From the NCBI GenBank assembly GCA_903959665.1, contig CAJBXY010000048.1, positions 1 through 6,860 on the forward strand: DNA of 6,860 bases, in the 5' to 3' direction. This DNA is from an uncultured Solirubrobacterales bacterium (GTDB taxonomy: Bacteria > Actinomycetota > Thermoleophilia > Solirubrobacterales > Solirubrobacteraceae). The notes below the pieces were generated by a model. It did no database searches. It was not told the origin of the DNA and was given only the letters and a program-made list of their open reading frames with translations. Both the position numbers and the translations under genes were made by a program. Of this stretch, positions 1 to 6,152 are shown one piece after another. Positions within the stretch are counted from its first letter, which is position 1; each line of letters starts with the position of its first letter.

Positions 1-572
1 AAGTGGTGGCGCATGTGAAGCTCGCGCAGCTTGCGGCCAACGGCCGTCGTTGGCCGGCGATGATGCAGGTAGTAGTGCGTCATGTCGTAGGTCAGGTAGC
101 CGATGAAGAAACCGGCGCTGAGCATGCAGGCCTGCGAGAACGGCAGCAGCAGCTGGAAGGCGGCGATGAAGATCAGCCCAAGCGGAATCGAGGCCGACGG
201 CGGCATCACTAGGCGCATCGGATCGTTCGGGTGGTCGTGGTGGACGCCGTGGATCATCCAGTGGAGTCGCGCGCCGAGCGGATGGTCAGGCTCAAAGTGG
301 AAGACGACGCGGTGAAGCCAGTATTCGGTGAGCGTCCAAACCGCGTAGCCGCCAGCCGCCCAGAGGAGCCCCTGCCAGAAGACGATCTCGCGCAGGCCAA
401 GGATTGCGAAGGCGATAACGACAGGGATGAAGATGACCGGCACGACGGCAACGTGAACTCGCGTGAAGCGATCGAGCCACGGAGTACCGAACATCGGCGG
501 CGAAGCCTTCAGCAGCTCCTGCCGCGGGAGCTCGGCCGAGTCGTTCTGGATCACCGTTTGGGCGTCGGTCAT
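1..572 (-). CDS. FA2H-type fatty acid hydroxylase, C-terminus missing
   Basis: This is a membrane di-iron hydroxylase of the fatty acid hydroxylase / sterol desaturase superfamily, closest in pattern to fatty acid 2-hydroxylase (Scs7/FA2H). Such enzymes use O2 and electrons to add a hydroxyl group to an acyl chain at the membrane. The frame is open from the ATG at 572 to the window edge, giving 190 residues. The histidine clusters that bind the metal pair are visible: H87 and H92 (HRVVFH), H108-H111-H112 (HGVHH), H166-H170-H171 (HYYLHH) and H186-H189-H190 (HMRHH), the last at the window edge. Hydrophobic stretches at about 41-60, 64-82 and 127-160 look like membrane segments. There is no N-terminal cytochrome b5 domain as in yeast Scs7, so electrons must come from a separate protein. 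No good ribosome binding site precedes the ATG, and leaderless translation is possible. Assignment to the superfamily is firm; the 2-hydroxylation of fatty acids is inferred from motif spacing. Confidence 0.9.
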   Translation of the reverse strand, partial: MTDAQTVIQNDSAELPRQELLKASPPMFGTPWLDRFTRVHVAVVPVIFIPVVIAFAILGLREIVFWQGLLWAAGGYAVWTLTEYWLHRVVFHFEPDHPLGARLHWMIHGVHHDHPNDPMRLVMPPSASIPLGLIFIAAFQLLLPFSQACMLSAGFFIGYLTYDMTHYYLHHRRPTTAVGRKLRELHMRHH

Positions 573-579
573 CTTCTAT

Positions 580-585
580 TTTGTA
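580..585 (-). promoter_or_regulatory. Possible -10 element for the fatty acid hydroxylase
   Basis: Read on the minus strand the bases are TACAAA, in a short AT-rich patch just ahead of the hydroxylase gene. Counting seven bases on puts the transcript start near 573, next to the ATG at 572, so the message would be leaderless or nearly so. No convincing -35 box was found 17 bases upstream. This is a weak pattern match. Confidence 0.25.
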
Positions 586-591
586 GCACAA

Positions 592-617
592 TTGGCGGCG
601 TTCAGAGCGCGCCGCAA
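592..617 (-). terminator. GC-rich hairpin after the ROK kinase gene
   Basis: Bases 595-600 (GCGGCG) pair perfectly with 610-615 (CGCCGC) around a 9-base loop. Two more A-T pairs (592-593 with 616-617) are possible if G594 is bulged. The hairpin lies 20-45 bases beyond the stop codon of the ROK kinase in its direction of reading and ahead of the hydroxylase. No T-run follows, so it is not a classical intrinsic terminator. It could attenuate transcription or protect an mRNA end. Confidence 0.3.
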
Positions 618-636
618 CGGTCGTTCTAGCCCGTAT

Positions 637-1707
637 TTAGTTTGATCCAGCAAGTGCCAGCAGCGCCGCGCCGAGCGCGCCGCCATCATCGCCAAGCTCT
701 GTCGCCAGCAGCGCTGGTGGAGCCTCGCGGCGGAAGAGGTGCTTGGCTGTCTCGCTTTCGAACTGAGCCTTTCGGTCGCTGAAGAAGCGCTCGCCCATCC
801 CACCGCCGATCACAACGGCCGGCAGGTCCAGCAGGTTGACGGTCGAGCCAATCCCTGCGCAGATCGCGGCGATCGCGCGGTCAACAGCCTGCGCGGCGAG
901 CTTGTCATCGTTGCGAATGCCCTTCGCCCAGATGCCGCTTGTGAAGGATTCACGCTCGCGGTGCTTCATGATCTTGACGAGGTCGGTCTTCTTGCCCTTC
1001 TTGCGCTGCTTGCGCACCCATGCCTCCATGTCGCGGCGGCCGGCGTAGGCCTCAACGCAGCCGCGGTTGCCGCAGCCGCATTTCGCGCCGCCAAGTTCGA
1101 TCACCATGTGGCCAAATTCGCCTGCGTAGCCGCGGCCATCCCACTGGCGGCGGTCGAGAATCAGTCCGCCGCCCACACCGGTTCCCCACCAAACACCAAG
1201 CAGCGCGTCGTAGGGTCGCCCTGCCCCGAGCTTGTATTCAGCGTTGACGGCGACGCTTACGTCGTTGCCAAGCCGAACGGGGAGATTGCCGAAGCGCTGC
1301 GAGAGCACGCCTCCGAGCGGGAACGGTTCAATCCAATCGGGCAGGTTGCTGGCGTTGGCGACGGTGCCGGAGGCCTGATCGACCGAGCCTGGCGAACCGA
1401 CGCCGATCCCCTTCAGGTGCTTGGCGTCGGCGCCTGCTTGGCCGAGCGCGTCATCGATGTTGGTAGCAATCTGATCGGCGACCGCCTGCGGCCCACCTTC
1501 GTGCGGTGTTGCTGCGCGCGAGCGGGCAAGGATCTTGTTGTTGCCGTCAACTACTACGACGAGGATCTTCGTGCCGCCTAGATCAACACCGGCGCGCAGC
1601 TCGCCGAGCGCGCCGACCGGAGCTGGCGTAGTCGTCGCGGCCGGGGCAGGAGTGCCGGCAGGCGTTGCGGTCACTTCGTTATCGCGGGAACGTCGACGCA
1701 GTGGCAT
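637..1707 (-). CDS. ROK-family sugar kinase (glucokinase-like)
   Basis: A 356-residue ROK-family protein, most likely a cytoplasmic ATP-dependent hexose kinase such as glucokinase. The phosphate-binding motif DLGGTK is at 42-47, the catalytic Asp is D149 in LGNDVSVAVNAE, and a second glycine-rich loop GTGVGGGL is at 175-182. The ROK zinc site is intact: H200 in GEFGH, then C210, C212 and C217 in CGCGNRGC. A late glycine motif, VIGGGMGE, lies near the C-terminus. There is no N-terminal helix-turn-helix, so it is an enzyme rather than a ROK repressor. The chosen ATG has a good GGAAAGG ribosome site 8 bases upstream and starts 3 bases after the preceding reductase stop, which implies translational coupling. 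About 35 residues rich in basic residues and then Pro/Ala/Thr precede the kinase fold, making it longer than the usual 300-320 residues. A Lys-rich stretch follows the zinc site. The sugar substrate cannot be read from sequence; fructokinase or N-acetyl-sugar kinase are alternatives. Confidence 0.9.
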   Translation of the reverse strand: MPLRRRSRDNEVTATPAGTPAPAATTTPAPVGALGELRAGVDLGGTKILVVVVDGNNKILARSRAATPHEGGPQAVADQIATNIDDALGQAGADAKHLKGIGVGSPGSVDQASGTVANASNLPDWIEPFPLGGVLSQRFGNLPVRLGNDVSVAVNAEYKLGAGRPYDALLGVWWGTGVGGGLILDRRQWDGRGYAGEFGHMVIELGGAKCGCGNRGCVEAYAGRRDMEAWVRKQRKKGKKTDLVKIMKHRERESFTSGIWAKGIRNDDKLAAQAVDRAIAAICAGIGSTVNLLDLPAVVIGGGMGERFFSDRKAQFESETAKHLFRREAPPALLATELGDDGGALGAALLALAGSN

Positions 1708-1710
1708 TAA

Positions 1711-2391
1711 TTAGGCCTTTCCGTACACAGGGATATGGGCACCGCTTGTGGCGGCAAAATCGGGGCTGCAGAGATCGAAGATTGTGGCACCTATCTGTGC
1801 CGCTGTCACCCAATCGGCTGGATCCGCATCAGGCATTGCAGCGCGGTTTCCCGGCGTGTCAATAGTTGATGGAAGGACGGCGTTGGTGCGAATGCCGTCG
1901 TGGTGGTACTCAACGTGGAGAGCGTCAACAAGCCCGAGCACGGCGCGCTTGGCCGTTGCGTAGGCCGCGCCACCCGAGAACGGCTCGAGCGCGGTGCGCG
2001 AGGAGACGCAGACGATCGCGCCCTCACCGGCCGCCAGCATTGCCGGAATCCCTGCTGCCGATACAAGCCAAGCCGGGGTCAGGTTGATCCGCAGCTGCCC
2101 CTCAAGCTCGGAGACGTTCGTTTCGTGCAGCCGCCCTCCGGCCGCGAAACCGCCGACGAGATTGACGACGGCGCGCAGATCAGGGCCCGCCTCCGCGGCG
2201 AGGCCGGCAACGGCCTGCTCGTCAAAGAGGTCGGCTTGAACAAGGACAAGGTTGTCGCTGCGCTCAACGCGCTCAAGTTCGGCCTCGTTGACCCAAGGAA
2301 CAATTACGCGCCAGCCACCGGCGATGAAGCGCGCGACGACGGCGGCTCCAAGGCCGCCAGTTCCACCGGTAATTATCACTGTCTGTTGCAT
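1711..2391 (-). CDS. Short-chain dehydrogenase/reductase
   Basis: A 226-residue classical SDR oxidoreductase, a soluble NAD(P)-dependent enzyme. The Rossmann nucleotide loop TGGTGGLG is at 8-15, a variant of the NNAG motif (NLVGG) is at 77-81, and the catalytic set is N103, S131 (or S130), Y144 and K148 in the YATAK motif. A C-terminal GAHIPVYG segment is typical of the family. The end of the second strand (VPWVN, 31-35) lacks the acidic residue that often marks NAD preference, so cofactor choice is open. At 226 residues it is slightly shorter than most SDRs (about 250). The ATG at 2391 has only a weak purine-rich site (GAGAG) about 11 bases upstream. The stop lies 3 bases before the ROK kinase ATG, so the two are probably one operon. 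The substrate is unknown; linkage to a sugar kinase makes a sugar or polyol plausible, but this is inference. Confidence 0.9.
   Translation of the reverse strand: MQQTVIITGGTGGLGAAVVARFIAGGWRVIVPWVNEAELERVERSDNLVLVQADLFDEQAVAGLAAEAGPDLRAVVNLVGGFAAGGRLHETNVSELEGQLRINLTPAWLVSAAGIPAMLAAGEGAIVCVSSRTALEPFSGGAAYATAKRAVLGLVDALHVEYHHDGIRTNAVLPSTIDTPGNRAAMPDADPADWVTAAQIGATIFDLCSPDFAATSGAHIPVYGKA
1716..1722 (-). promoter_or_regulatory. Ribosome binding site of the ROK kinase
   Basis: On the minus strand the bases read GGAAAGG, ending 8 bases before the ATG at 1707 and lying inside the last codons of the reductase gene. It is one of the clearest ribosome sites in the window. It supports the extended N-terminus of the kinase and coupled translation of the pair. 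Confidence 0.7.
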
Positions 2392-2428
2392 CTGTCAGTT
2401 AGCTCTCGCTCGAAACGACCATAAGCCT
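2392..2428. promoter_or_regulatory. 37-base divergent intergenic region
   Basis: This gap separates the start codons of the reductase (minus) and the OB-HD nuclease (plus). Promoters for both directions must overlap here or reach into the opposing coding regions. On the minus strand, TATGGT at 2418-2423 fits the TANNNT -10 pattern for the reductase operon. No clear ribosome site precedes the plus-strand ATG, so that transcript may be leaderless. A regulator binding here could affect both genes. Confidence 0.4.
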
Positions 2429-3454
2429 ATGCGAATTGCCCCGCTCCCGTCCGAAACCCTCCCTACCGTTGCCGACGTGCTGCTCAGCGAATACAGCGAT
2501 GGTGACGATCTCGACCAGGTATTGCTGGTGCGAAGCGCGGAAGTGCGCGAGAAGAAGACCGGCGGCTCGTTCCTCAGGCTCACCGTCGGTGACCGCAGCG
2601 GCTCACTGACGGGGATGGTTTGGGACAATTACGACGAGGCGCTCGAGCTCTGCAAGCCGGGCTCCCCGGTTCGCGTTCGCGCGCGCTTTGAAGTCAATCC
2701 CAAGTACGGCCCGCAGCTGAAGCTCTACGACCTGCTCGAAGCTGAAGCCGGCAGCTTTGACGAAGCCGACCTCGTTGACGGACCACCCCGTGACGCGGCG
2801 ACGATGGAAAGCGACCTGCGCGAGCTGGTCGCAACCGTTCAAGACCCGTACCTGCAACAGCTGCTGGAGCGGATCATCGGCCCCGCGGCGCCAACCTGGG
2901 AGCGATACCGCGACGCGCCGGCAGCAAAGTACTTCCACCAGGCTTACGCTCACGGCCTGCTCGAGCATTCGCTCACAGTTGCCCAAGCGGTCAGCGCCAG
3001 CAGCGCGATCTTCCCCGGCGTGAACCGCGACATCGCCGTCACCGGGGCGCTGCTCCACGACGTCGGCAAGCTCCAGGCCTACGGCGAGGTAGACGGCATC
3101 ATCGACCTGACCGACGCCGGCCGCCTTCAGGGCGAGATCCCGCTCGGCTACGCGCTGGTACGAGATCAGATCGAACAGATCGCGGGCTTCCCGCCCGAGC
3201 TGGCAGCGGCGATCACGCACATCATCCTCAGCCACCACGGATCACTCGAGCACGGCAGCCCGGTCGTGCCGGCTACGCGCGAAGCAACGCTCGTTCACAT
3301 GATGGACAACCTCGGAGGCCGGCTCGGAAGCTTCGACCGGATTGAAAAAGAGTTGGCGCCGGGAGCGCAATGGTCGAGCTTCGACCGCGCGATCGGCGGC
3401 GGTGCCTACTTCGGCCCGCGCAGCTCCGATGAGCCCCGCCGCGCCGCCGCCTGA
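2429..3454 (+). CDS. OB-fold / HD-domain 3'-5' exonuclease (YhaM-like)
   Basis: A 341-residue protein with an N-terminal OB-fold and a C-terminal HD phosphohydrolase domain, the layout of Bacillus YhaM, a 3'-5' exoribonuclease that can also degrade single-stranded DNA. The OB region spans about 28-105, with strand patterns such as FLRLTVGDRSGSLTGMVWD. The HD domain spans about 165-300: H180 in HGLLEHS, the H210-D211 pair in ALLHDVGK, H269/H270 in LSHHG and D293 in HMMDNL, so the metal-binding set looks complete. Length matches YhaM (about 314) with a small C-terminal tail. The frame stays open upstream to an ATG at 2252, but that extension would overlap the reductase start on the other strand and resembles no domain, so ATG 2429 is preferred. 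No clear ribosome site is seen. It is divergent from the reductase and lies 101 bases before pafBC. RNA rather than DNA as main substrate is taken from the family. Confidence 0.88.
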   Translation: MRIAPLPSETLPTVADVLLSEYSDGDDLDQVLLVRSAEVREKKTGGSFLRLTVGDRSGSLTGMVWDNYDEALELCKPGSPVRVRARFEVNPKYGPQLKLYDLLEAEAGSFDEADLVDGPPRDAATMESDLRELVATVQDPYLQQLLERIIGPAAPTWERYRDAPAAKYFHQAYAHGLLEHSLTVAQAVSASSAIFPGVNRDIAVTGALLHDVGKLQAYGEVDGIIDLTDAGRLQGEIPLGYALVRDQIEQIAGFPPELAAAITHIILSHHGSLEHGSPVVPATREATLVHMMDNLGGRLGSFDRIEKELAPGAQWSSFDRAIGGGAYFGPRSSDEPRRAAA

Positions 3455-3477
3455 GCGGTAGGCACACGGCAGAACGC

Positions 3478-3510
3478 GCAAAATGGACGCAAACTGCGGG
3501 CAAACTTGGC
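3478..3510 (+). repeat. Three direct repeats spaced exactly 11 bases apart
   Basis: GCAAA begins at 3478, 3489 and 3500. The 11-base units are GCAAAATGGAC, GCAAACTGCGG and GCAAACTTGGC. All three share the first five bases and the T at position 7. The spacing is about one helical turn, so a protein could bind all three copies on one face of the DNA. The block lies between the nuclease stop and the pafBC start, just upstream of a candidate -35 box. An operator for pafBC is the natural reading, but the binding protein is unknown. Confidence 0.5.
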
Positions 3511-3513
3511 TCC

Positions 3514-3542
3514 TTGCCGACGACCGGCGCGAACGGTCAATA
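3514..3542 (+). promoter_or_regulatory. Candidate pafBC promoter with inverted repeat in the spacer
   Basis: TTGCCG at 3514-3519 and TCAATA at 3537-3542 are separated by 17 bases and could be -35 and -10 boxes. TAGGGT at 3541-3546 is an alternative -10. A perfect inverted repeat, GACCG (3522-3526) and CGGTC (3534-3538) around 7 bases, fills the spacer, a usual place for a repressor or MerR-like activator site. The boxes are poor matches to consensus, so this is tentative. Confidence 0.35.
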
Positions 3543-3555
3543 GGGTGAGCCGCTG

Positions 3556-5622
3556 ATGGCAAAGGACACAGAAAAGCTGATCCGCCAGCTCTCGTTGATC
3601 TCATACCTGATGGCCGAGCGCCGCCCGGTGACGGCGCTTGAGATCCGCCGCGACGTTGAGGGCTACAGCGGAATGAACGAGGACGCCTTCGCGCGCCGCT
3701 TCTACGCCGACCGCGCCGAGCTTGATTCGCTCGGCATTCAGCTGACCGTTGATCGCCCAGCCGATGGAGCCGCCGAGCAGGAGAACTATTCGCTGCGGCC
3801 CGAGAACTTCCACCTCCCGGCAATCGAGTTCACCGACGATGAGCTGGCGGCGCTGCAGTTTGCGCTCAGCCTGCTCGACGGCGAGTTCGCCTACGCCGAG
3901 CCGCTGCGCCTAGCGCTACAGCAGATCACCTGGGGTCGGCCGAGCCCGCTCGAGGCTCCGGAGCAGCGTTCGCTGGCGCTCGGCATCACAGCATCTGCCG
4001 GCGGCCATGAGCTCTCCGGCCGGCTGGCGAAGATCGAGACGGCGATCTTCCGCCACAAAACGATCACCTTCGAGTACTTCACGATCGCCCGCGACGAAGT
4101 TGGTTCTCGCAAAGTTGACCCGTACCACCTGCTCTTCCGCGGCGGCCAGTTCTACCTGCTGGGTTACTGCCACGACCGCGAAGCGATTCGCGTCTTTCGC
4201 CTAACGCGAATCCAAGGCAAGGTCGCCTACGCAACGAAGGCCGAGCACGACTTCAAACGGCCCGAGGATTTCGATCCGCGCTCCTACGCCAAGCGCGCCG
4301 ACTGGCAGTTCGGTGAAGAGCAGGGCGTCGCCGAGATTCTCGTATCCGAACGGCTCGCCTGGCAGGTTGAGCGCCACTTCGGCCGCTTCGGTGAGATCCG
4401 CAAAGCCGACAGCGAAAACGAGATGCTGTTCACAACCCCCTACGCCTCATCGCGAATGGTTATCTCGTTCGTGCTCGGCCTCGGCGAGCACGCCCGCATT
4501 GCCGGGCCGCCGGAGCTTGTTGCCGAAACCGAAGAGCGGATCGCCTTAATTCAGCAACGCCACGACGGTGAGTTGGAGATAGCCGACGCTCTTCCAAGCA
4601 CCAGCGCCGAAGGCGAAGACGGCGAGCAGGCCGAGGAGATCGATACGCGCCCCGACGTCGCGATCCGGCCCGAGCGCTTCGCACGGCTTGTAACGCTGGC
4701 TTCGATCCTGATCAGCTCCGGCCGCGCCGGCGCGACTCTTCAAGCAACCGACGTTTGCGAGAGCGTCCAAATAACGCGTGAGGAACTGGCCGAGGACATC
4801 GCCGTGCTGAACGTCGTCAATTTCGGCGGCGGCTCCTACGTTCTCTACGCCGAGCTGGCCGAGGACGGAACGATCGAAGTTGACCCTGAGCCTTACGCCG
4901 ACAACTTCGACCGCCCGGCGCGCCTGCTTCCCGTTGAAGCGAAGGCGCTGATCGCAGCGATCGACTTGATCGGTGACCACATGCCGGAAGGAACGCTAAC
5001 CAGCGCGCGCGAGAAGATCGTCGCAGCGCTCGGCGCCGACCCGCTCGAGCAAGGGCTGCAGGTGGCCGACGGCGGCGCCGACGATTCACAGGTCGCGCGC
5101 GTCGTCTCCAAAGCAATCTCCTCCGGCAAGATGCTCAAGCTCGACTACTACAAGCCAAACGAGGATGAGTTCACCGAGCGCGTCGTTGAGCCTTACGCGC
5201 TGGTCAACGGTCGCGAGGGCTGGTATGTCGCCTCGTTTGACCCGGAACGGGACGATGTGCGCCACTTCCGCCTTGACCGCGTTCGCCACGCCTCGGTCAG
5301 CCGCAAGCAGTTCAAACGGCGGCCGGAGGTAAACCCATCGGCCGACGTTGAGGGCTGGCCAAAGACCGGCGAGCTACCGGCCTCGAACACGGCACTGATT
5401 TGGATCTCCCCTGAGCGCGCTCGCTGGGCGCGAGAGGAGAGCGCCGTCGTCGAAGAGCTCGCCGACGGCTCGGTACTGATCGAAATGACCTACGCCGGCC
5501 GCGACTGGCTTGTGCGCGAAGTGCTCAAAGAGGCAGGCGACGCGGCAGTGATCAAGCCGGTTGCAGCTCGCAAAGCGGTGCTCAGCGCCGTTCGCAAGCT
5601 GCGCACCGCCACGCGGGCCTAA
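3556..5622 (+). CDS. pafBC: PafBC, fused tandem HTH-WYL transcriptional regulator
   Basis: A 688-residue regulator made of two HTH-WYL units in tandem, matching a natural fusion of actinobacterial PafB and PafC. In mycobacteria the PafBC complex activates the RecA/LexA-independent DNA-damage response. The first half has a winged HTH at about 5-65 (KLIRQLSLISYLMAERRPVT) and a WYL domain near 155-225, whose signature is FYL (F199-L201) followed by FRLTRI. An acidic Glu/Asp-rich linker at about 345-370 joins it to a second HTH at about 371-430 and a second WYL domain near 520-575 with WYV (W556-V558) and RHFRLDRV. Each half ends in a WCX-type extension. Neither core signature is exactly WYL. The length is about twice that of single PafB or PafC (about 320-330), and there is one uninterrupted frame. 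A GGGTG ribosome site lies 8 bases before the ATG. Genes for the split-barrel protein and nucleotidyltransferase follow closely. Family is firm; activation by damage signals such as single-stranded DNA is carried over from known PafBC work. Confidence 0.9.
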   Translation: MAKDTEKLIRQLSLISYLMAERRPVTALEIRRDVEGYSGMNEDAFARRFYADRAELDSLGIQLTVDRPADGAAEQENYSLRPENFHLPAIEFTDDELAALQFALSLLDGEFAYAEPLRLALQQITWGRPSPLEAPEQRSLALGITASAGGHELSGRLAKIETAIFRHKTITFEYFTIARDEVGSRKVDPYHLLFRGGQFYLLGYCHDREAIRVFRLTRIQGKVAYATKAEHDFKRPEDFDPRSYAKRADWQFGEEQGVAEILVSERLAWQVERHFGRFGEIRKADSENEMLFTTPYASSRMVISFVLGLGEHARIAGPPELVAETEERIALIQQRHDGELEIADALPSTSAEGEDGEQAEEIDTRPDVAIRPERFARLVTLASILISSGRAGATLQATDVCESVQITREELAEDIAVLNVVNFGGGSYVLYAELAEDGTIEVDPEPYADNFDRPARLLPVEAKALIAAIDLIGDHMPEGTLTSAREKIVAALGADPLEQGLQVADGGADDSQVARVVSKAISSGKMLKLDYYKPNEDEFTERVVEPYALVNGREGWYVASFDPERDDVRHFRLDRVRHASVSRKQFKRRPEVNPSADVEGWPKTGELPASNTALIWISPERARWAREESAVVEELADGSVLIEMTYAGRDWLVREVLKEAGDAAVIKPVAARKAVLSAVRKLRTATRA

Positions 5623-5634
5623 GCTTCCTTAAAG

Positions 5635-6126
5635 ATGGCAAGCCGCCGCGACCAGATCCGTATGAGCGACGAAGAGGTCGTCGCCTTTCTCGGCGAAGAG
5701 AAGACGATGATCTGCGCCACCAACGGCGTTAGCGGTTGGCCCCATCTGATGCCGCTCTGGTTCGTGGTTCGCAATACCGGCCCGGAGGATGCCCCGGAGC
5801 TTTGGGCTTGGACCTTCGCGAAGTCGCAGAAGACGAAGAACCTCGAGCGCGATCCGCGCGCCTCGGTGCAGATTGAGGCCGGCGAGGAGTACCAGGTTCT
5901 GCGCGGCGTGATGTTTGAGACAGAGGTCGTGATTCACCGCGAAGTTGACGACGTGCTGGCGCTCGGGATGGAGATCTTTGCGCGCTACACGCCGGGGCTC
6001 GAAGAGGGCCTCAGCGAAGAGGTGACGGAGATGATTCGTGGCCAGGCGGCAAAGCGTGTCGCCTTCCAGTTTGTTGAGCAGCGGCGGGTCAGCTGGGACC
6101 ACCGCAAGCTCGGCGGCGTCTATTAA
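5635..6126 (+). CDS. PPOX / split-barrel flavin- or F420-binding protein
   Basis: A 163-residue protein of the pyridoxamine-5'-phosphate-oxidase-like split beta-barrel group, which binds FMN, F420 or haem as a small soluble dimer. Recognisable parts are GWPHLMPLWFVV (34-45), the cofactor-phosphate segment FAKSQKTKNLERDPRASV (61-78), a QVLRGV strand (87-92) and the C-terminal SWDHRKLGGVY (153-163), which is common in actinobacterial members of this group. Several such proteins are F420-dependent oxidoreductases (FDOR-B), and that is the likeliest biochemical class here, but FMN use cannot be excluded. The ATG at 5635 lies 12 bases after the pafBC stop; ATG 5662 (residue 10) is an equally in-frame alternative. 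Neither has a clear ribosome site, so the start is uncertain by nine residues. It is probably co-transcribed with pafBC. The substrate is unknown. Confidence 0.82.
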   Translation: MASRRDQIRMSDEEVVAFLGEEKTMICATNGVSGWPHLMPLWFVVRNTGPEDAPELWAWTFAKSQKTKNLERDPRASVQIEAGEEYQVLRGVMFETEVVIHREVDDVLALGMEIFARYTPGLEEGLSEEVTEMIRGQAAKRVAFQFVEQRRVSWDHRKLGGVY

Positions 6127-6152
6127 GCCCCCGCGCGGGTAGCCTGCGGCTA

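Noticed and set aside
739..1581. A 280-residue open frame on the plus strand inside the ROK kinase gene
   Set aside because: It is antisense to a gene with full ROK motifs, is Ala/Val/Asp-rich as expected of a high-GC shadow frame, and has no recognisable domain.
2252..2428. A 59-residue upstream extension of the OB-HD nuclease
   Set aside because: It would overlap the start of the divergent reductase by about 140 bases, has no ribosome site, and adds Ser/Thr/Pro-rich sequence unlike any YhaM N-terminus.
3242..3823. A 193-residue minus-strand frame across the nuclease end, the gap and the pafBC start
   Set aside because: The translation is Arg/Ser/Gly-rich low-complexity sequence, and it runs antisense to two well-supported genes.
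2429..5634. A search for the mycobacterial PafBC-dependent promoter motif (TTGTCRGTG, 8 bases, TANNNT)
   Set aside because: Near matches such as TTGTCGCTG near 2249 and TTGTCGGCG on the minus strand near 4897 lie inside genes and lack a TANNNT box at the right spacing. The pafBC upstream gap has only a 6 of 9 match, TTGCCGACG.
6130..6139. Perfect palindrome CCCGCGCGGG between the split-barrel and rmlA genes
   Set aside because: Ten bases of pure GC palindrome are expected often at this base composition; the stem is only three pairs around a four-base loop and no T-run follows.
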